Origin: Smittium mucronatum
Taxonomy: Eukaryota; Kickxellomycota; Harpellomycetes; Harpellales; Legeriomycetaceae
Reading direction: 5' to 3'
Length of the DNA stretch: 64,000 nucleotides
NCBI GenBank assembly: GCA_001953115.1
Contig: LSSL01000367.1
Coordinates: 1-64,000 of the forward strand
Below are positions 47,810-60,900 of the stretch, piece by piece. The notes beneath the pieces were generated by a model. The model did not search any database. It saw nothing but the letters and a program-made list of their open reading frames with translations, and had not been told where the DNA came from. Positions within the stretch are counted from its first letter, which is position 1. The number at the start of each line of letters is the position of its first letter. Both the position numbers and the translations under genes were made by a program.

Positions 47810-50800
47810 ATTAATTTTTTAATTTTAGCATTAATTTAAATTTCAAATGGTTTATATAACCGAAATTTTTTAAAAAAAAATCTTTTCTTTTTCATAAATA
47901 AAATATAACTACTGCAATTTTTAAAAAAGATATGGATTTGAATTCTTTAAAAACATGTGATTTTTGTTTAGAAAATTCAAATATGTAAAATCATTACTTC
48001 TCAAAAAAATTAAATAAATTCCAAAAACAAAAACAAAATATTATAATTATCATATAGTATATGCTCTTGCTCAATAATACCCATATCGTCTAAAATATTA
48101 AAAAATCATAATAAAAAAAATCAAATAATTTAAAAAATAGATATTAAACTCTAATATGTCTTCCTATTTATATACGCCTAAATTCCATTATTATAAAGCA
48201 GGAAGATTTTTTATCATCATATTTCTATCATTTATTTTTTAACCAATACAATAATTATAAAGATCACTTATTTTGAATAAATTTCTCTTCAGGCAATATT
48301 TATTGGTGTTAATTACTTGGATCTTGAGAGATAGTTGAATATCAATTTTTTTATCTGCGTATTATGGATTATAAATAAATAAATCCACATTGTTTTTTTT
48401 CTTAATTTTTTTTTCAAAAATTTAATGAACTATTTATTTAAAAAATATATATATATTAAAAAATAACAGCTATAATTTATTTTGTGTGCATAATCTAAAT
48501 AAGATCAAAATGGAATTATAATAGGAATTTTTGAAAAAGCAAAATCTTATTAATATATACAATACGTTTTTACTAGTCAATATTTTCTTTTTTTTGAAAT
48601 AAAATATTATTGTGCTGATAAATACTTTATTTAAAAAAACTTAGCTGTTTTTTATTAGTGTGATATAGAATATTGTAATAAATTATTAAATATAATCAAA
48701 AAATATTTTTTATATTTATATAAATCATTCATCTAAATTATTTGAATGTAGATTTTATTCGTTTTTTTTAATATTTTTTTATTTATTATTTATATTATAA
48801 TTAATCCCAGATAAACCTATATGTTTAAAAAAATTATAGTTAAGATGTAAAAATTCTAATTAAATCCACATATTTTATTATAAAATTATTTTTATAAACT
48901 TTAGTTATTTCTATAAATTTTTTTCCAATTTAAAGTAGAACAGTTTTTAAAAAATTAGATTTTAATCAATTTTATTATTAATATATAATTCCTATAGTTA
49001 TTTAAGCTATTATACTCCAAAAAATGAATACAAAATTTTCACATCGGAGATTCAATAATTATTCAAAGTATATTTTCTTCATTCTTTAAACATTTTTATT
49101 TAAATAATGAAATAAATCAAACGATTTAGTATGACAATATAAGTATCTCGTTCTTAGAAAATAATACAAAGAGCTTTATTCTAATTTTATAATAGGCAAA
49201 TAAGCATTATATATCGTTAATGAATTTTCCGACACTTTTTAATAATTAATAATATTATTTTAATTATGGATATATATATAATAGTTTAACGAAAACAATT
49301 TTAGAATATATTTTAATTCAAGATAATTGGAAATATGCAGGTGAAAGTCGATGAATTTTTATTACAGAAAATTTTTTTATTAATTTTTTTGCCTTTGATA
49401 TTTTAGATTTCTCCTGCTTATCTTGCCCTTTTTTAATAAAAACTTATTCTAAATTCAATTTTTTCTACTGTTGGATAATGTGATCGATTTTACTTTCTTT
49501 AAAAAAATTAAATTAGAAACGAAAAGAAAAAATATTATTAATTGAATAATGCTTAAAATTACTTAGGGAAAAATAAAAATGATACTACAATTTTTTAATC
49601 TTTTAAATTATATTTATTTTATAAATCTTATATTAAGTAGAAAAGTAGATATCTTTTTAAGCTTCCCCATAATACAATTATTTTAATCATCACCTTCCAC
49701 TACATAATTTTTCTATTCTTGCTAAACTCTTTATAAAAAACATTGATATTCAAAATAAAAATTTCTTTTTTCATAAATAATCTAGACCATTGTTTTATTA
49801 TCAGCACAATAGTAAAATTTAACTTCTGTTCAGTTATAGTACTTGTTTAAATAATAATGATATAATTTTATTGATTGTATATGATATATAATAGGATATT
49901 TTCATTTCAAAAAATATGATCTTAAAGTTTTTATGGAACAGATGGAGTGGTATATGGAATTTTGTTTGAAGGATATGGATGATTAATATTGAAAGCTTAA
50001 TGTTTTTTCAATTAGTTTACTAGAAATTTTTTTTAATATGGTTTGATAATCAAATTTATTTTAATTCTAACAGAAAGGTTTTTTTAATCGGTAATCGTAA
50101 AACCGCTTAATTTTTTATAACTGATAATTATGAAAATGGTTGGCAATACATAAACTGTATTTTTTAATTTTTTTTTCACTAGAATATGATCAATGAGTTT
50201 CGTAAAAAAAAGATCTAAAATTTAAAATAATTCCTATTATCTTAATTTTAATTTACTCTGAATTTTTTTTATTTTATTTCTGGTGAAATTAGAATTAAAT
50301 CTCTCAAAAATCAGCAAGTTCTACAGAATTTATTTATTTAAATTATAATTCATTAACAATAAATATTTTTTAACTGAAAATAAGGTATTTTTGATAGTAA
50401 AAACCCCCCGTTTCATTTATACATATCTTTTTAAAACAAAACTTGAGTTTATTGTTTAAAGATAAATTGTTTTAAACTGAATTTAATTTGTTTACAAGTA
50501 CTTATTATTTATAATTATTAGATTTTTGGAATTTCAAATGCTAATTCTGTTGATATCGGTTTGAGAAAAGTTGGTTTTTTACTAAAGAACTCTTTTCGTT
50601 TCAATTTGTTCTTAAATTCACTAAAAATTTAGACGTAAATCTTTTATATATATTAAATAAGCACACGCATTGTATTTTTTTATTAATTTCTAATAAAAAT
50701 TTTAAAACGTAAGGCAGTATTTAAATTTTTAGATTTGAAAGTTTTTTAATTTTATCCCTTCATATTTACATTTCTGTAAGTACGCTTTCTTTTCTTATTA

Positions 50801-50960
50801 GATTTAATTCATTCGGTTAAACCGATAGTTGTTATTTTCTTTTTATCAAAGGTCTTCCTCTAGATATACATTTTATGTGAGGAAAACGCAAATCGTCTCA
50901 TATATGTTTACAAATATTGAAAAAAATTGATCCTATTCAATTATTATTTCCTGATTACAT
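47810..50960. other. AT-rich intergenic DNA, nothing recognised
   Basis: A/T-rich, homopolymer-dense sequence with no frame, repeat or RNA gene I could support. Confidence 0.5.
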
Positions 50961-50962
50961 AT

Positions 50963-51760
50963 TAAAGTGGTAGGACGCGTTGAGCTTCTAGGTTAAGTTA
51001 CGTCCTTTTGGTAGTCTGAAGTCTTAGCACGCTACAGGCTGGTAGTAATATATTTTAATTATACTCGCAGTCTAGTATATAGTAGTTTTGTTGATTCTTT
51101 TCAAATATAATAAATTTTATATCATTCGTGTTGGTAGCTAAAAGTAATTAGTATTTTCTTTCGTGGGCTAGGATCATCACCTGTTAGCCCGTTTAATTCT
51201 TAGTAGTGGCATTAACTTACATAATGCTATTGACATGATGGAAAGCGATCATGGGTTGGTCGAGTCTGGTGGTTATCCTTATGGATTTGCATCAGAGGTG
51301 GACGCTTGGCGAGAGGTAGCAGAAGATAGAGATAGTGAAGCTTCGACTTCGATCTCTATTTCCGCCCTCGACCTAAGTGAAGACTTAGACCCATCAGTGA
51401 ATTTGGCGGGAGAACCGATTATGGAAGAACTTGTATCTTCTCTATTGGAACTTTCGTTAAACTCTGATCCCAACCCTCCGGTAAGGTTTTCGCCTATTAT
51501 TCCTATCGAGGGGGCTGTACAAACACTTAGTGTTGTTAGTGCAGAGGGCAATAGGCGAAGTGTAGATAGGCGGAGTAAGGAGTGATACCTGCCCTAAATT
51601 ATCTCTGGGTGGGAGCGAAGGATGTACTAGCGATAGTATATTCGACGTTGCCCCACCTTTGGCTACACAATAACAATTTAGGGGCAAAGACTTGTACCAG
51701 TCTAACTGGTATAAAAATTTCGCTTCAGACAATATATATACTCATATAAAATGGATTATT
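50963..51760 (+). repeat. Family A repeat, copy 1 (best preserved)
   Basis: The unit starts aaagtggtaggacgcg and has a ~270-base leader containing gtgggctaggatcatcacc followed by gttagccc (gggcta and tagccc can pair). Then comes the 51235 ORF, followed by a frame-shifted continuation ending near 51750. Copy 2 (57181-57995) and copy 3 (9965-10785, minus strand) share the start, the leader blocks and the coding part. G+C is much higher than in the surroundings. It is followed within ~50 bases by a family B hairpin repeat, which copies 2 and 3 lack. Confidence 0.65.
51235..51585 (+). CDS. Family A protein, intact 116-codon N-terminal frame
   Basis: Two adjacent ATGs (51235, 51238) start the frame; the stop is TGA at 51583. 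The protein is acidic and Ser-rich at first (ASEVDAWREVAEDRDSEAST), then has LDPSVNLAGEPIMEELVSSL and VRFSPIIPIEGAVQTLSVVS. No signal peptide, membrane segment or Cys. Diverged copies at 57.5 kb and, on the minus strand, 10.3 kb keep the same blocks, so this is a real ancestral protein. After the stop a +1 frame runs on (TSDSIFDVAPPLATQ, stop, QFRGKDLYQSN), also matched in the other copies. The full protein was therefore about 180-190 residues and this copy is probably frameshifted. It is possibly the N-terminal part of a retroelement gag/ORF1. Family not recognised. Confidence 0.5.
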   Translation: MMESDHGLVESGGYPYGFASEVDAWREVAEDRDSEASTSISISALDLSEDLDPSVNLAGEPIMEELVSSLLELSLNSDPNPPVRFSPIIPIEGAVQTLSVVSAEGNRRSVDRRSKE

Positions 51761-51799
51761 CACGTGTCAGTGAATTTTTTTTTTTGATATGCAGGAGCC

Positions 51800-52040
51800 T
51801 GTACGGTTCGGGTTTAATGGGATAATTATAATGATAAAAGTTAAAAGGTTATAATAGTTAAAAGTATAAAATATAGGGAATAAGACATGCTGAAAAGCTT
51901 AGCCATTCCAAAATGTCTAAGCTTTCTTATTTATATCACTTTCTATTTTCTACAAGTCAATTATGCTTATGGGAAGATTTCTTCACTGGATGAAACATTC
52001 AATGCGTGTACTGAATCTATTGGTTCATTAAAGAACCCAT
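51800..52040 (+). repeat. Family B hairpin repeat, copy 2
   Basis: It contains gaaaagcttagccattcc and ctaagctttcttatttat (hairpin 51893-51924). The phrase ggttcattaaa follows at 52022, about 98 bases further, as in copy 1 at 16686. The upstream part (gtttaatgggataattataa) is also alike. No ORF. Confidence 0.55.
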
Positions 52041-53640
52041 CTGGAAATATTGCATGGTTACATTGAATTCCGAAGCAATGGAATTCTCCACACGCCAAGT
52101 ATTTTTGTTAAATTTTAAATAATAATACTTCTTATTTCCACTGACTGAAACAATAAAATTTCTATCTGTCACTTTATATAATAAGTCAAAAGTTATACTA
52201 TCGAAATTTTTTTTGATCTTTTCATAAATAATTAAAGTTAATTTTAAATTTTATTTAATACTTAAGCTAAATTATTATTTTTTATAACTAATTAAATACG
52301 AATATTGTTAGTTATTTAAATAAAGTGAACTTAATTAATGAAGCGTTACCTTTTTTTTGAGTACATAATTATTCAAATTTATCTAGACATCTAAAGGAGA
52401 AAAAATCTTACTTATTTTATTGCAGAGAAAAAAACCTTAATGAAATTTTAAATCACAGATATGAAACTCGATTTCAGATTAAAGATCTTGACCATAACCC
52501 AGACTTTGATTAGAATATTTTTTCATTTATTTTTGACCATTTTATAAACAATTAATATTTTATATAAATTGTTTCATTCACTTTTTGTAAAAGAATTTTT
52601 CATTTTCTTAAGTATCTTATAAGTTTTTTGTTTAAATTTTATTTTCAAAATTTGCCTGAATATACCCTATATACTAAGAATATATTAATTTTTCTTTGAA
52701 AATATATCTTTTACGTTTATTTTCTCATTATATCTATCTGAAATAAACATGTTACTTCAGTTAAATTTATCAGCTTTTTTTAAGTTCATAAAATGCCAAA
52801 TACAATTTTTTTATCTTTCATAGAGACTATCTATTGATTTAAAATTGATGCATTATTGTTTTTTTCTATTGTACAAGCCATAATTTTGACTTTTTTTAGA
52901 ATTTATTTAAAAAAAAAGTGAGTTTCATAAGAAAATACGATATTATTTCTATTTTTTAGAGCTTTTATTTTAGAATAAAATGAGATAAATATATTTTTAA
53001 ACCTCATTTTGCGCCCTAATTCTTTAATGTTCCAAATTCCTAAAATAATTTTCATAATTTACTTTGGCGATATATGCTTTCATGAATTTAAAGCAACTAT
53101 CAGTGTCAAATAAATAGCCATTTTTAGTTATTTCAAGGAACTTCCAAAAAATCATGCTTTATAACCATCCCAAATTTATTTCTGATTTTACCGACAGCAT
53201 TTTTAACACTATTTTTCTAGTTTTCGGGTCATATTTGATAATATTGGATAGAAATTTTGAAATTTTAGCAGAGAATCTAGATTTTATTTTCACTATAAAC
53301 AAAATAAATTTTTGAAGAATGTAAATTTTTTGGATAAAAACCAAGAAAATGTTGTTTTTGAATGATAAAATCTTATGTATCCGATTTTTTTTCTGATGCA
53401 GATTGCTAATAGTTTTCTTTAGCAGGATATTATAATTTAGATTTTTCTGTAAATAAGAGCTTTAATATATTTAGTATAATTATTCCTTTCATTTCAATTG
53501 ATATACTAGATTTTTAACACACTATCATACTTGGTATCTAAAAAATTGCAAGTGAATATTTTAAACTTCCAAAACGGATTTAATAATCCAATCAGCTCAA
53601 TGTACAATATAATTAATTATAAAAACATATCATCTTTTTC
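52041..53640. other. AT-rich intergenic DNA, nothing recognised
   Basis: A/T-rich sequence. The 61-codon minus frame at 53159-53344 is Lys/Ile/Phe-rich without motif and is regarded as chance. Confidence 0.5.
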
Positions 53641-53644
53641 TGAT

Positions 53645-53800
53645 GTTTAATTGACTTCTCGAAACTCTTGAGCATATAGATACGGAAGTTTCGTCATGTT
53701 TTAATTGCTAAGCTTTTCAAATTTTTTCATTCGCGCCTTTTCATAGTTTATCTAACATCTCCAATTTATATTTCTAATGTAAAATTTTACTCCAACTAAA
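53645..53800 (-). repeat. Family B hairpin repeat, copy 3 (partial, minus strand)
   Basis: On the minus strand this reads agataaactatgaaaagg, then ttgaaaagcttagcaatt, then cgtatctatatgctcaagag and gaagtcaatt. It follows copy 1 (16735-16840) almost block by block. The second hairpin arm is mutated (cgaaactt instead of ctaagctt). Confidence 0.5.
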
Positions 53801-54079
53801 CCATATCATTTCAACAGATACTAAATTTTAGTATGATTTTCTTTAAATTCATTTTGAAACATCTTTTCAGGACCAAATTCCAAAAAAGTAAAATATTATT
53901 TATTTTTAGTAAAATTTATTTTGTAAAAAGTAAGAATTAGGTTGATAAAATTCCTATAAATTACAAAATTTGTAAAAATGAATCAAAAAAAGTAATACCG
54001 GTTTTTTAAGATGAAACTGAGAAACGTAAAATACCTCAATCATACACAGAACGGCATACCCAATAGCTCTATTGCTTCT

Positions 54080-54961
54080 GAAAAAAATAGAGCGTTTATT
54101 CGACAAATTCTTTTAAAATTTTCCAGTTACTGATGCATATGGGTTCTTAATTGTCTTCTATAGTACTCTGTTAACCCGCTCTATCTTTTTACATTCTCCA
54201 TTAGAATCTTCATTATTGGTTGCTTTGACATTATCAAAAAAATAATTCTTAATAATAAATTTAATTACGCCCAATGCATTTCCCAATGATTTAGCTTAGT
54301 AAAACATTGGTTTATATTAATATCTCTATCCCTTCATAGAAGAAAATTGCAATAGAATAATATAGTGAATAGTTGCATTATCGGAAATAATACCGATATT
54401 TGACTATGATACACCAAGTCTAATCGCTAGATCTCCTCAAAAATATATTTAAATTAATTTCATCGATAAAGATGAAGAACATTTCTAGACTTGAATATTG
54501 TTAAAAGTTTGTTATTTAACTTTTACGCTTGAAGGTATTCTCAAAATAATTAACTTTGGATGTTTTAATTTGCATTCCCTTGACCATAACTGTTTTAAAA
54601 TTCAGATGCTTTTTTATTTTCTGCTGTGAAACTAGTAAATCTAATTCTAGTTTTAAAAATTCTCTTTTATACACGCTTAAAGCGGATTTTCTTCAATTTT
54701 TTTTAGCAAATATTCTTAATGATTTTCCAATATTTTAATGGCTTCTATCCTATTTCCGCCTCTATTTTTTTAATTTTTAGAATCAGCTTTTATCCAGTCA
54801 TATGCAGTTACATTTTGAACTTTATGAGAAATTAGTGAACTGGAGTATTCAACTCCATTTTTAGCTGATTTAAAAACAGCATCTCTATCAGAATAAGGAT
54901 ATTTTTTGTAATAATCCCTTACTGTTTAATTTACAGAATTATTAATTTCCAATAAATCCAT
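54080..54961 (-). pseudogene. Tc1/mariner-IS630-like transposase, degraded
   Basis: Minus strand, ATG at 54961-54959. The N-terminal part reads like a helix-turn-helix DNA-binding domain: RDYYKKYPYSDRDAVFKSAK, ISHKVQNVTAYDWIKADSKN, then RGGNRIEAIKILENH, with a stop or so per 25 codons. Further on, FIFIDEINLNI (near 54.46 kb) matches the first catalytic Asp block ('FIDE') and IISDNATIHY (near 54.38 kb) the second ('DNa..H') of this superfamily. LGVIKFIIKN near 54.27 kb matches the block after the third acidic residue, which is itself lost. The length (~290 codons) fits. The enzyme cuts and pastes by a DDE/D mechanism. No terminal inverted repeats were identified. The plus-strand 60-codon frame at 54556 is its shadow. 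Confidence 0.62.
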
Positions 54962-54964
54962 ATT

Positions 54965-57175
54965 TTATTTAAGCTAAATATACCAAAAAAAAAAAGGAAA
55001 TTTCCGGTCATGTTCATATTTTTTTAGCAGTAAATGGGGACTAAAATGGTCTGCGAAAAAAACTCATATATTTCCATGAATATGCAGATTATTTCCATAA
55101 AAAAACATTTTTTAAAACAAAAATCGTGACGCAATTAATAAAAGTCAAAAATTCCTATCTAATGTGATTAAAATTTGGAAAAAAATCAATTGTAGCTATG
55201 CCACAGTTATAAAAAATATAATAATTTTAATGTGGCGTAATTTCATCTTTCAAAATTAAAAGCATAATATAAAGCTTATCATGAAAAAACACGTGGAGAT
55301 GTTTATTGAAAATAAAAGCAGAAATATATGAAAATCATTATAATTCTTTATTACCAAAAAAAATATTATGTATGTTATAACTAAACAAATTATGTAAAAA
55401 ATAATACCCAGCTTCCCCTTCCAAAATCGGACTTACTTTTTTTGTAATTGATTCGACCTTAACCCAATTCATTCATACTTTTTACCAAATCAAACTTACT
55501 AAAATTCAACTTTTTTCCTTTTTTAATTTGGTATTCCTTTTTTCTGATTTAGTCCTGAAAAGATGTAGTTGTAGATCCTAGATTGACTTTATTTTTTCTA
55601 AATATTTTTTAGTTTAAATAAAATCAAAAAAAACCAAGGAGAACTCGTATTATTTTTTTTGATTAGTAAAAAATTTTCATAGACAATACACAAAACCTAA
55701 ATCATATTATAGGATTTTTTTATTTGACATAATTCTTTTTATTTTAGATTTAAATGAAAAGGGGAAATTTTTTTAAGGGAGGATATTGAGTAAAATGAAA
55801 CTATTTTGTAAACTTTTAAAACAATGCCTCAAAATAAATATTTGAAAATGAAATAGAAAATTTTGATTTTTAGATAAAAATATCTAAAAATAACTTTATT
55901 TAGTTTTTTTAATTAAATAATAATAAAAATTCCCTATGTTTAAAAGTTAAATTAGTAAAATTAATCTTTTACTCCTTTTATTTTGTACGTTACAGAGTTT
56001 TTTATTCTACTAGTTGATTTTTTAAATAAGTAAAATTTTAAAATGTAAATCCTAAATTTCGCAAATTAAAAATTAATTTATAAAAAAATTTCTCCATCTT
56101 TTATATGAAAAATCAGTATTTATATATCTACTTTATTCATTTTATTATGATTATTTTATATGTAATATGAAACTATATAGATTACTGAATAGGGTTTGGA
56201 AATTATACATTAATATTTTTAATTAAAAACATTTCTATATTTTATGAGAATATATTCAAAATATAAGTATCTTTTATAATAAATGTGTAACTTTTAATAT
56301 CAATAAAAATCCTAAAACACAAAAAGAGTGATTGTTTTAAACTAAAATTAATCATTTAAATAAATCATGATTTTTTTTTATTATTTCATCCAAAAAAATT
56401 TAATTCGAAATTAAATCTATCATTAATTTGACTAAAATTAAATTAAATCTAAATAATATATAAACTTTAATTTAAAATTTTTTTTCACAGAAATATTTTT
56501 TAAATCATTTTTTTATTATCTAGGATAGTTTTCTTAATTTAAGCTGATAAAAATCTTTCATAATTGAAAATTTAGATTTTTTTTTATCTTATACAATATA
56601 AAAAATTGATGCAAAAAAGTATCGCTTATCTATTTTTATATCCAATTTTCATTTTCTAATTTATATAATTTACCGGTTTCTGTTTCCCTTATTTTTGGGG
56701 CTTTAACTGCTTAGTATCAATTTTTTTTGCTACGGACATATTATATCTTTTTTAGAACCAAATGCACTCAGAAATTTTTTTTCAATATTTCTTTGAGATT
56801 TTTTTAAGTTATTTTTAAGTTATTCTTTTTTTAGTAAACTATTTTATCTGAACCTTTATAAAATATATCTTTTCATATTAGAAGAACGCTTGGAAACTCT
56901 TATTTTACCCGGGTTTTACTATCATTCTGAAAAAAAAAATTAGGTAATTTTTATACTTAAATTACTCTTTTACTCGGTAAATTTTATTATTTGTTTTGAA
57001 AAACTAAATTTAAATTTTTTTCAATTCTAAGATTTTATTACTGTTTAAATATCTCCATAATATTTTTACATTTTCAAATTTATTACAAATATTTTTTAAA
57101 TCTCTTTTTTTCATTTCAAAAATTTTTTATAATGCGATATTTAGGTCAACTCTTCATTCTATAGACTTTTTTTCT
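54965..57175. other. AT-rich intergenic DNA, nothing recognised
   Basis: A/T-rich sequence; the first ~250 bases may still belong to the mariner-like element. No further feature seen. Confidence 0.5.
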
Positions 57176-57180
57176 GGGAA

Positions 57181-57995
57181 AAAAGTTGTAGGACGCTCAT
57201 TATCTTCCTTAGTTGAAGTACTCACCCTTTATATTCTGAGACTCTTATAATGTTTGAATACTGTTTTAGTCACGCTGTATTTTGGTAGTATAGTTAGTTT
57301 AGTTTTTCACTGTTTTTGAATGCAAATTTTTTTTCATATTTTTCGGTAGTGGTTTTACCAGTCTTGATTCTGGTAGTATTTTGTTATTTAGTATTTTATT
57401 TACTTCTTAGAATGGGATTACATCCTTTTACTTCATTTTGTTAGTTAGTTTTAGCTTTTTTAGTGTTGTAAATAGCTTATATAATGTTATGTGCATTGTT
57501 ATGTGCAACCATGAGTTGTTATATTTAGTTGCTTATCCTTATGAATTTGCGTTAGAGGTTGACTCTTGGTGAGAGGTAGTGGAAGATAGAGATAAAATAG
57601 AATGGTATCCACCTTTTCTGAAGTTCTTGAGCTAGATGATTACTTAGACCCATCGATTGATTTGTCGGGAGAACCGGAAATAGAGGATCCTGTATCTACT
57701 TTAATGTTAATTTAATTAAGACCCAATCACAGTTCTTTGATAAGCTTCCTGCATATTATTTCTAACGTAGGGTCTGTACAAATACTTGGTTTTGTCAGTA
57801 CATAATTAAATTGGAGAAGCGCAGATAGGCGGATTAAGGTGGTAATACCTGCCTTAAAGTCTCTGCTGAGCGTGGCTGATGAGTATTCCATCAATATTGA
57901 GCTTAGAGCTGACTAATATTTGGGCATACAGCAACAGTTTCAAAGCAAAGATTTATACCCTTATAACTTTACTACAAAATCTGCTCCTGAAAGAT
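57181..57995 (+). pseudogene. Family A repeat, copy 2, with degraded protein
   Basis: It starts aaagttgtaggacgctc and follows copy 1 through the leader (cacgctgtattttggtagta versus cacgctacaggctggtagta). The coding part retains YPYEFALEVDSW, stop, EVVEDRD, then DLDPSIDLSGEPEIEDPVST near 57.64 kb. The C-terminal part reads VIPALKSLLSVADEYSIN and then IQQQFQSKDLYPYNFTT near 57.93 kb. Many C-to-T type changes relative to copy 1 create stops (for example tgg-cga to tgg-tga). The order and spacing match copies 1 and 3. Unknown function. Dead copy. Confidence 0.6.
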
Positions 57996-60900
57996 GTTAA
58001 AATTATTTAAAATTACTCAAAAATATTTATAAAGATCTTTATATCTCTTTTTCTCTACTTTTTATTTCCATAATTCTATAAATTCGATTTTGAAACTGTT
58101 ACTTTACTTTCCATATTATACAAATTTGATCTTTACAGGGTTAATTTAATTTATTGTTTTGTTTTCGAATGTTATTCCTATGTTTTAATGATCTTTTTTG
58201 TGGAAGTGATCTTTTTTTGGTGATTTTAAACCCATGTGGTTGTGAAAGCATTCTAGTTAGGAAAAAAGATTGAAAGAATGATTATTATCGAATAAAAGCT
58301 CTTTTATTATTTTAGAAAAACTGTTTAAACATAAATCAAATTAATAGGGTATATTTTGAAAATGTACTCAAATGCTAAAAATTGGATCATCGAGATAAAA
58401 TTTTCTTCAAAAAATTTTAATTTAGCAAATAGATGACAATATAAAATTAATAATAAATATTCTCTTAGTTTTGATTGACCTTTGGTATGGTTGAATCGAA
58501 AGATTCTAATTTAAGATAGTATTATATTCTAAACAAATAAAAATTATTTTGTTAAATTTTAATTGATATTTGCATGTATTTAACACTTTAATCTAATATT
58601 AAATTTTGCATTTGAAAAATGTTATTTTTTTGGTATATTAAAGCTTTAATAAAATATGTGCTATTAACTAATATACTTACTTTTTTATATAAATTTAATA
58701 TAAATTCAAATTTCAAATTTGATTTTTTAATTGTGAATTGACATCCTTCTATTGAAACATCGATTTAATTAATATATTTTAGGATAATGAAAGTTTTCAC
58801 TCGATAATAAATTTTTAATTATATCCAATGATAGCATTTAAAAAATTTGATCGAAGTTTATAGGTATCAAATACACCAAAAAAAGGTCACATTCATGTGA
58901 GGACTATATGTGAATACAAATATGCATATATATATATATGAAAGTTCCAATAAATAAATAATGTAACTCCCAAAATATAAATCACAATAATAATGATTAG
59001 CTTTATGTGACCAATTTTGATTATTTACAAAAACGAAAAAAATATTATAAATATAAATATAAATATTGATTTTCAAATAATTCAATATGATAAGAGCTAA
59101 TTTTCCTTTGAAAGTTAATTTAAAAAGATCTGGATTTGTTTAGAGATTAATTAATAAAGATTTCAATTTGAAAAATACATATACCCATTTGAAAGGGGAT
59201 TAATTTGCAGAAAGATAAAAAATTCGAAACATTATAATTTAAAAATATTAAATTCTGTTAGTTATTTTATATAATATCATAGAAAAATAAATATAGAAAG
59301 AAAGAAAGAATTTTGTAATTTTCACAGATAAAAATACTATTATAAATAAATTAATTTGTAAAAAAACTTTATCTAAACCCCAAAGTTGAAAAAAAAAAAC
59401 ATGCTTCAGATATAGTTAAAATTCATTAAAAATTCAATATAGTTCGTCAAATAATTTTTTTCAACTTTTCAATAAAAATTTTTCTATACTGAAAATATAT
59501 ATAAACATTATTTCTTATATTTTTTCCATTAATTTTTTTTTCTTTAATCAATACCCTTTGTGCTATTTTTTAGCAACAAAGAAACACAAAATAACCCAAA
59601 TAAAAAAACATGTATATAAAACCCCCAAATAAAAAAAACTTTCCCGAAAAGTCTCAACCTAATTTAAATTAGATATTATTAAAGTGATTTAATATAGAGA
59701 TATAAAACTATACCAACTCTCAGTAATCTGCTGGGAATCCGTAACAAAAATACTCAAAGCTTTAAAGGGACACATAACTTTGATGAAGATGTCTTCCCCA
59801 GAAAAATAAAAACGTTAACATATTTATATATTATTATAATGGACTGTACTATAATAATTTTGCTTATTAATCTGTGTAATTCTCATCAAAATTATTTCAA
59901 GAATTATATTATAGATATAATTTTTAATTTTTATTAAATTTATAAATAGGAAGAAAAAAATCTGATTATTACATTTAATCTTACTTTTTAATATTATCAT
60001 TTAATGTTTTTTGGGAATTTTTTAATAATTTTTTAAAGCTATAAAGGTTTATAACAGTATTTTCTTGAATATAATTTTTTTGTGTCGAAAATATTTCTTT
60101 TTCATTCTAAACATCTATAAATCCTAGAATTTACAATCCAAAACAGATAATTTAATTTTCATATAAATAAGTTTTTTTTTAATATTTGAGATTTAAACAT
60201 TTATTAGGTTTTTAAATCTTTTTTATAAGTTTATGTTATAATTGATTAAAATTAAAAAATACTACCAAATTGATAAAAAAATGCGTATTTGATTTCAAAA
60301 CTAACTTCCTTATATTTATACTTTTTCTTATCGCGATAGAATACATTTATAAATATCCTATGATAAAATTCCATCATTCAACCTCTGATTTAAAATTTTT
60401 ATTTGGTTCAAAAGCCTAAAAAAAATTTCTTACGAATTTTTAGGAATGAATTTGTAATTTTATGTTTGATTCGTAGTTATTCATTAACAAATTACCACTG
60501 AAACTTCAAATCGATTTTTTTTTATTCCTAAATTTTTTATGTAGATGTAGATACTTTTTATTTTTATTGATTCATTACTATCTTTGATATTTAAGTTTAT
60601 AATAAATTATCATGCCATTAATTAAAAATTTAGCTCCAAAAATATATTCCAGATATATATTTTTTAATATTAACATTAATTGAAGTTATTATAGATTTTG
60701 TAATAAATACAACGATTGCCCCATTTTTTTTCTCTTTAAATATTTTATTTTACTAAAAAAATATCATTTAAATTTCATTCTTGCTTAGTATTCACAATTG
60801 ATTTTTGTATTTTTTAAAATATTATTAACATACCCAAATCTCAAAAAAAAAAATTCACATAGTACAATTTAACCATTTTTTATTAATTTTTCGATATTAG

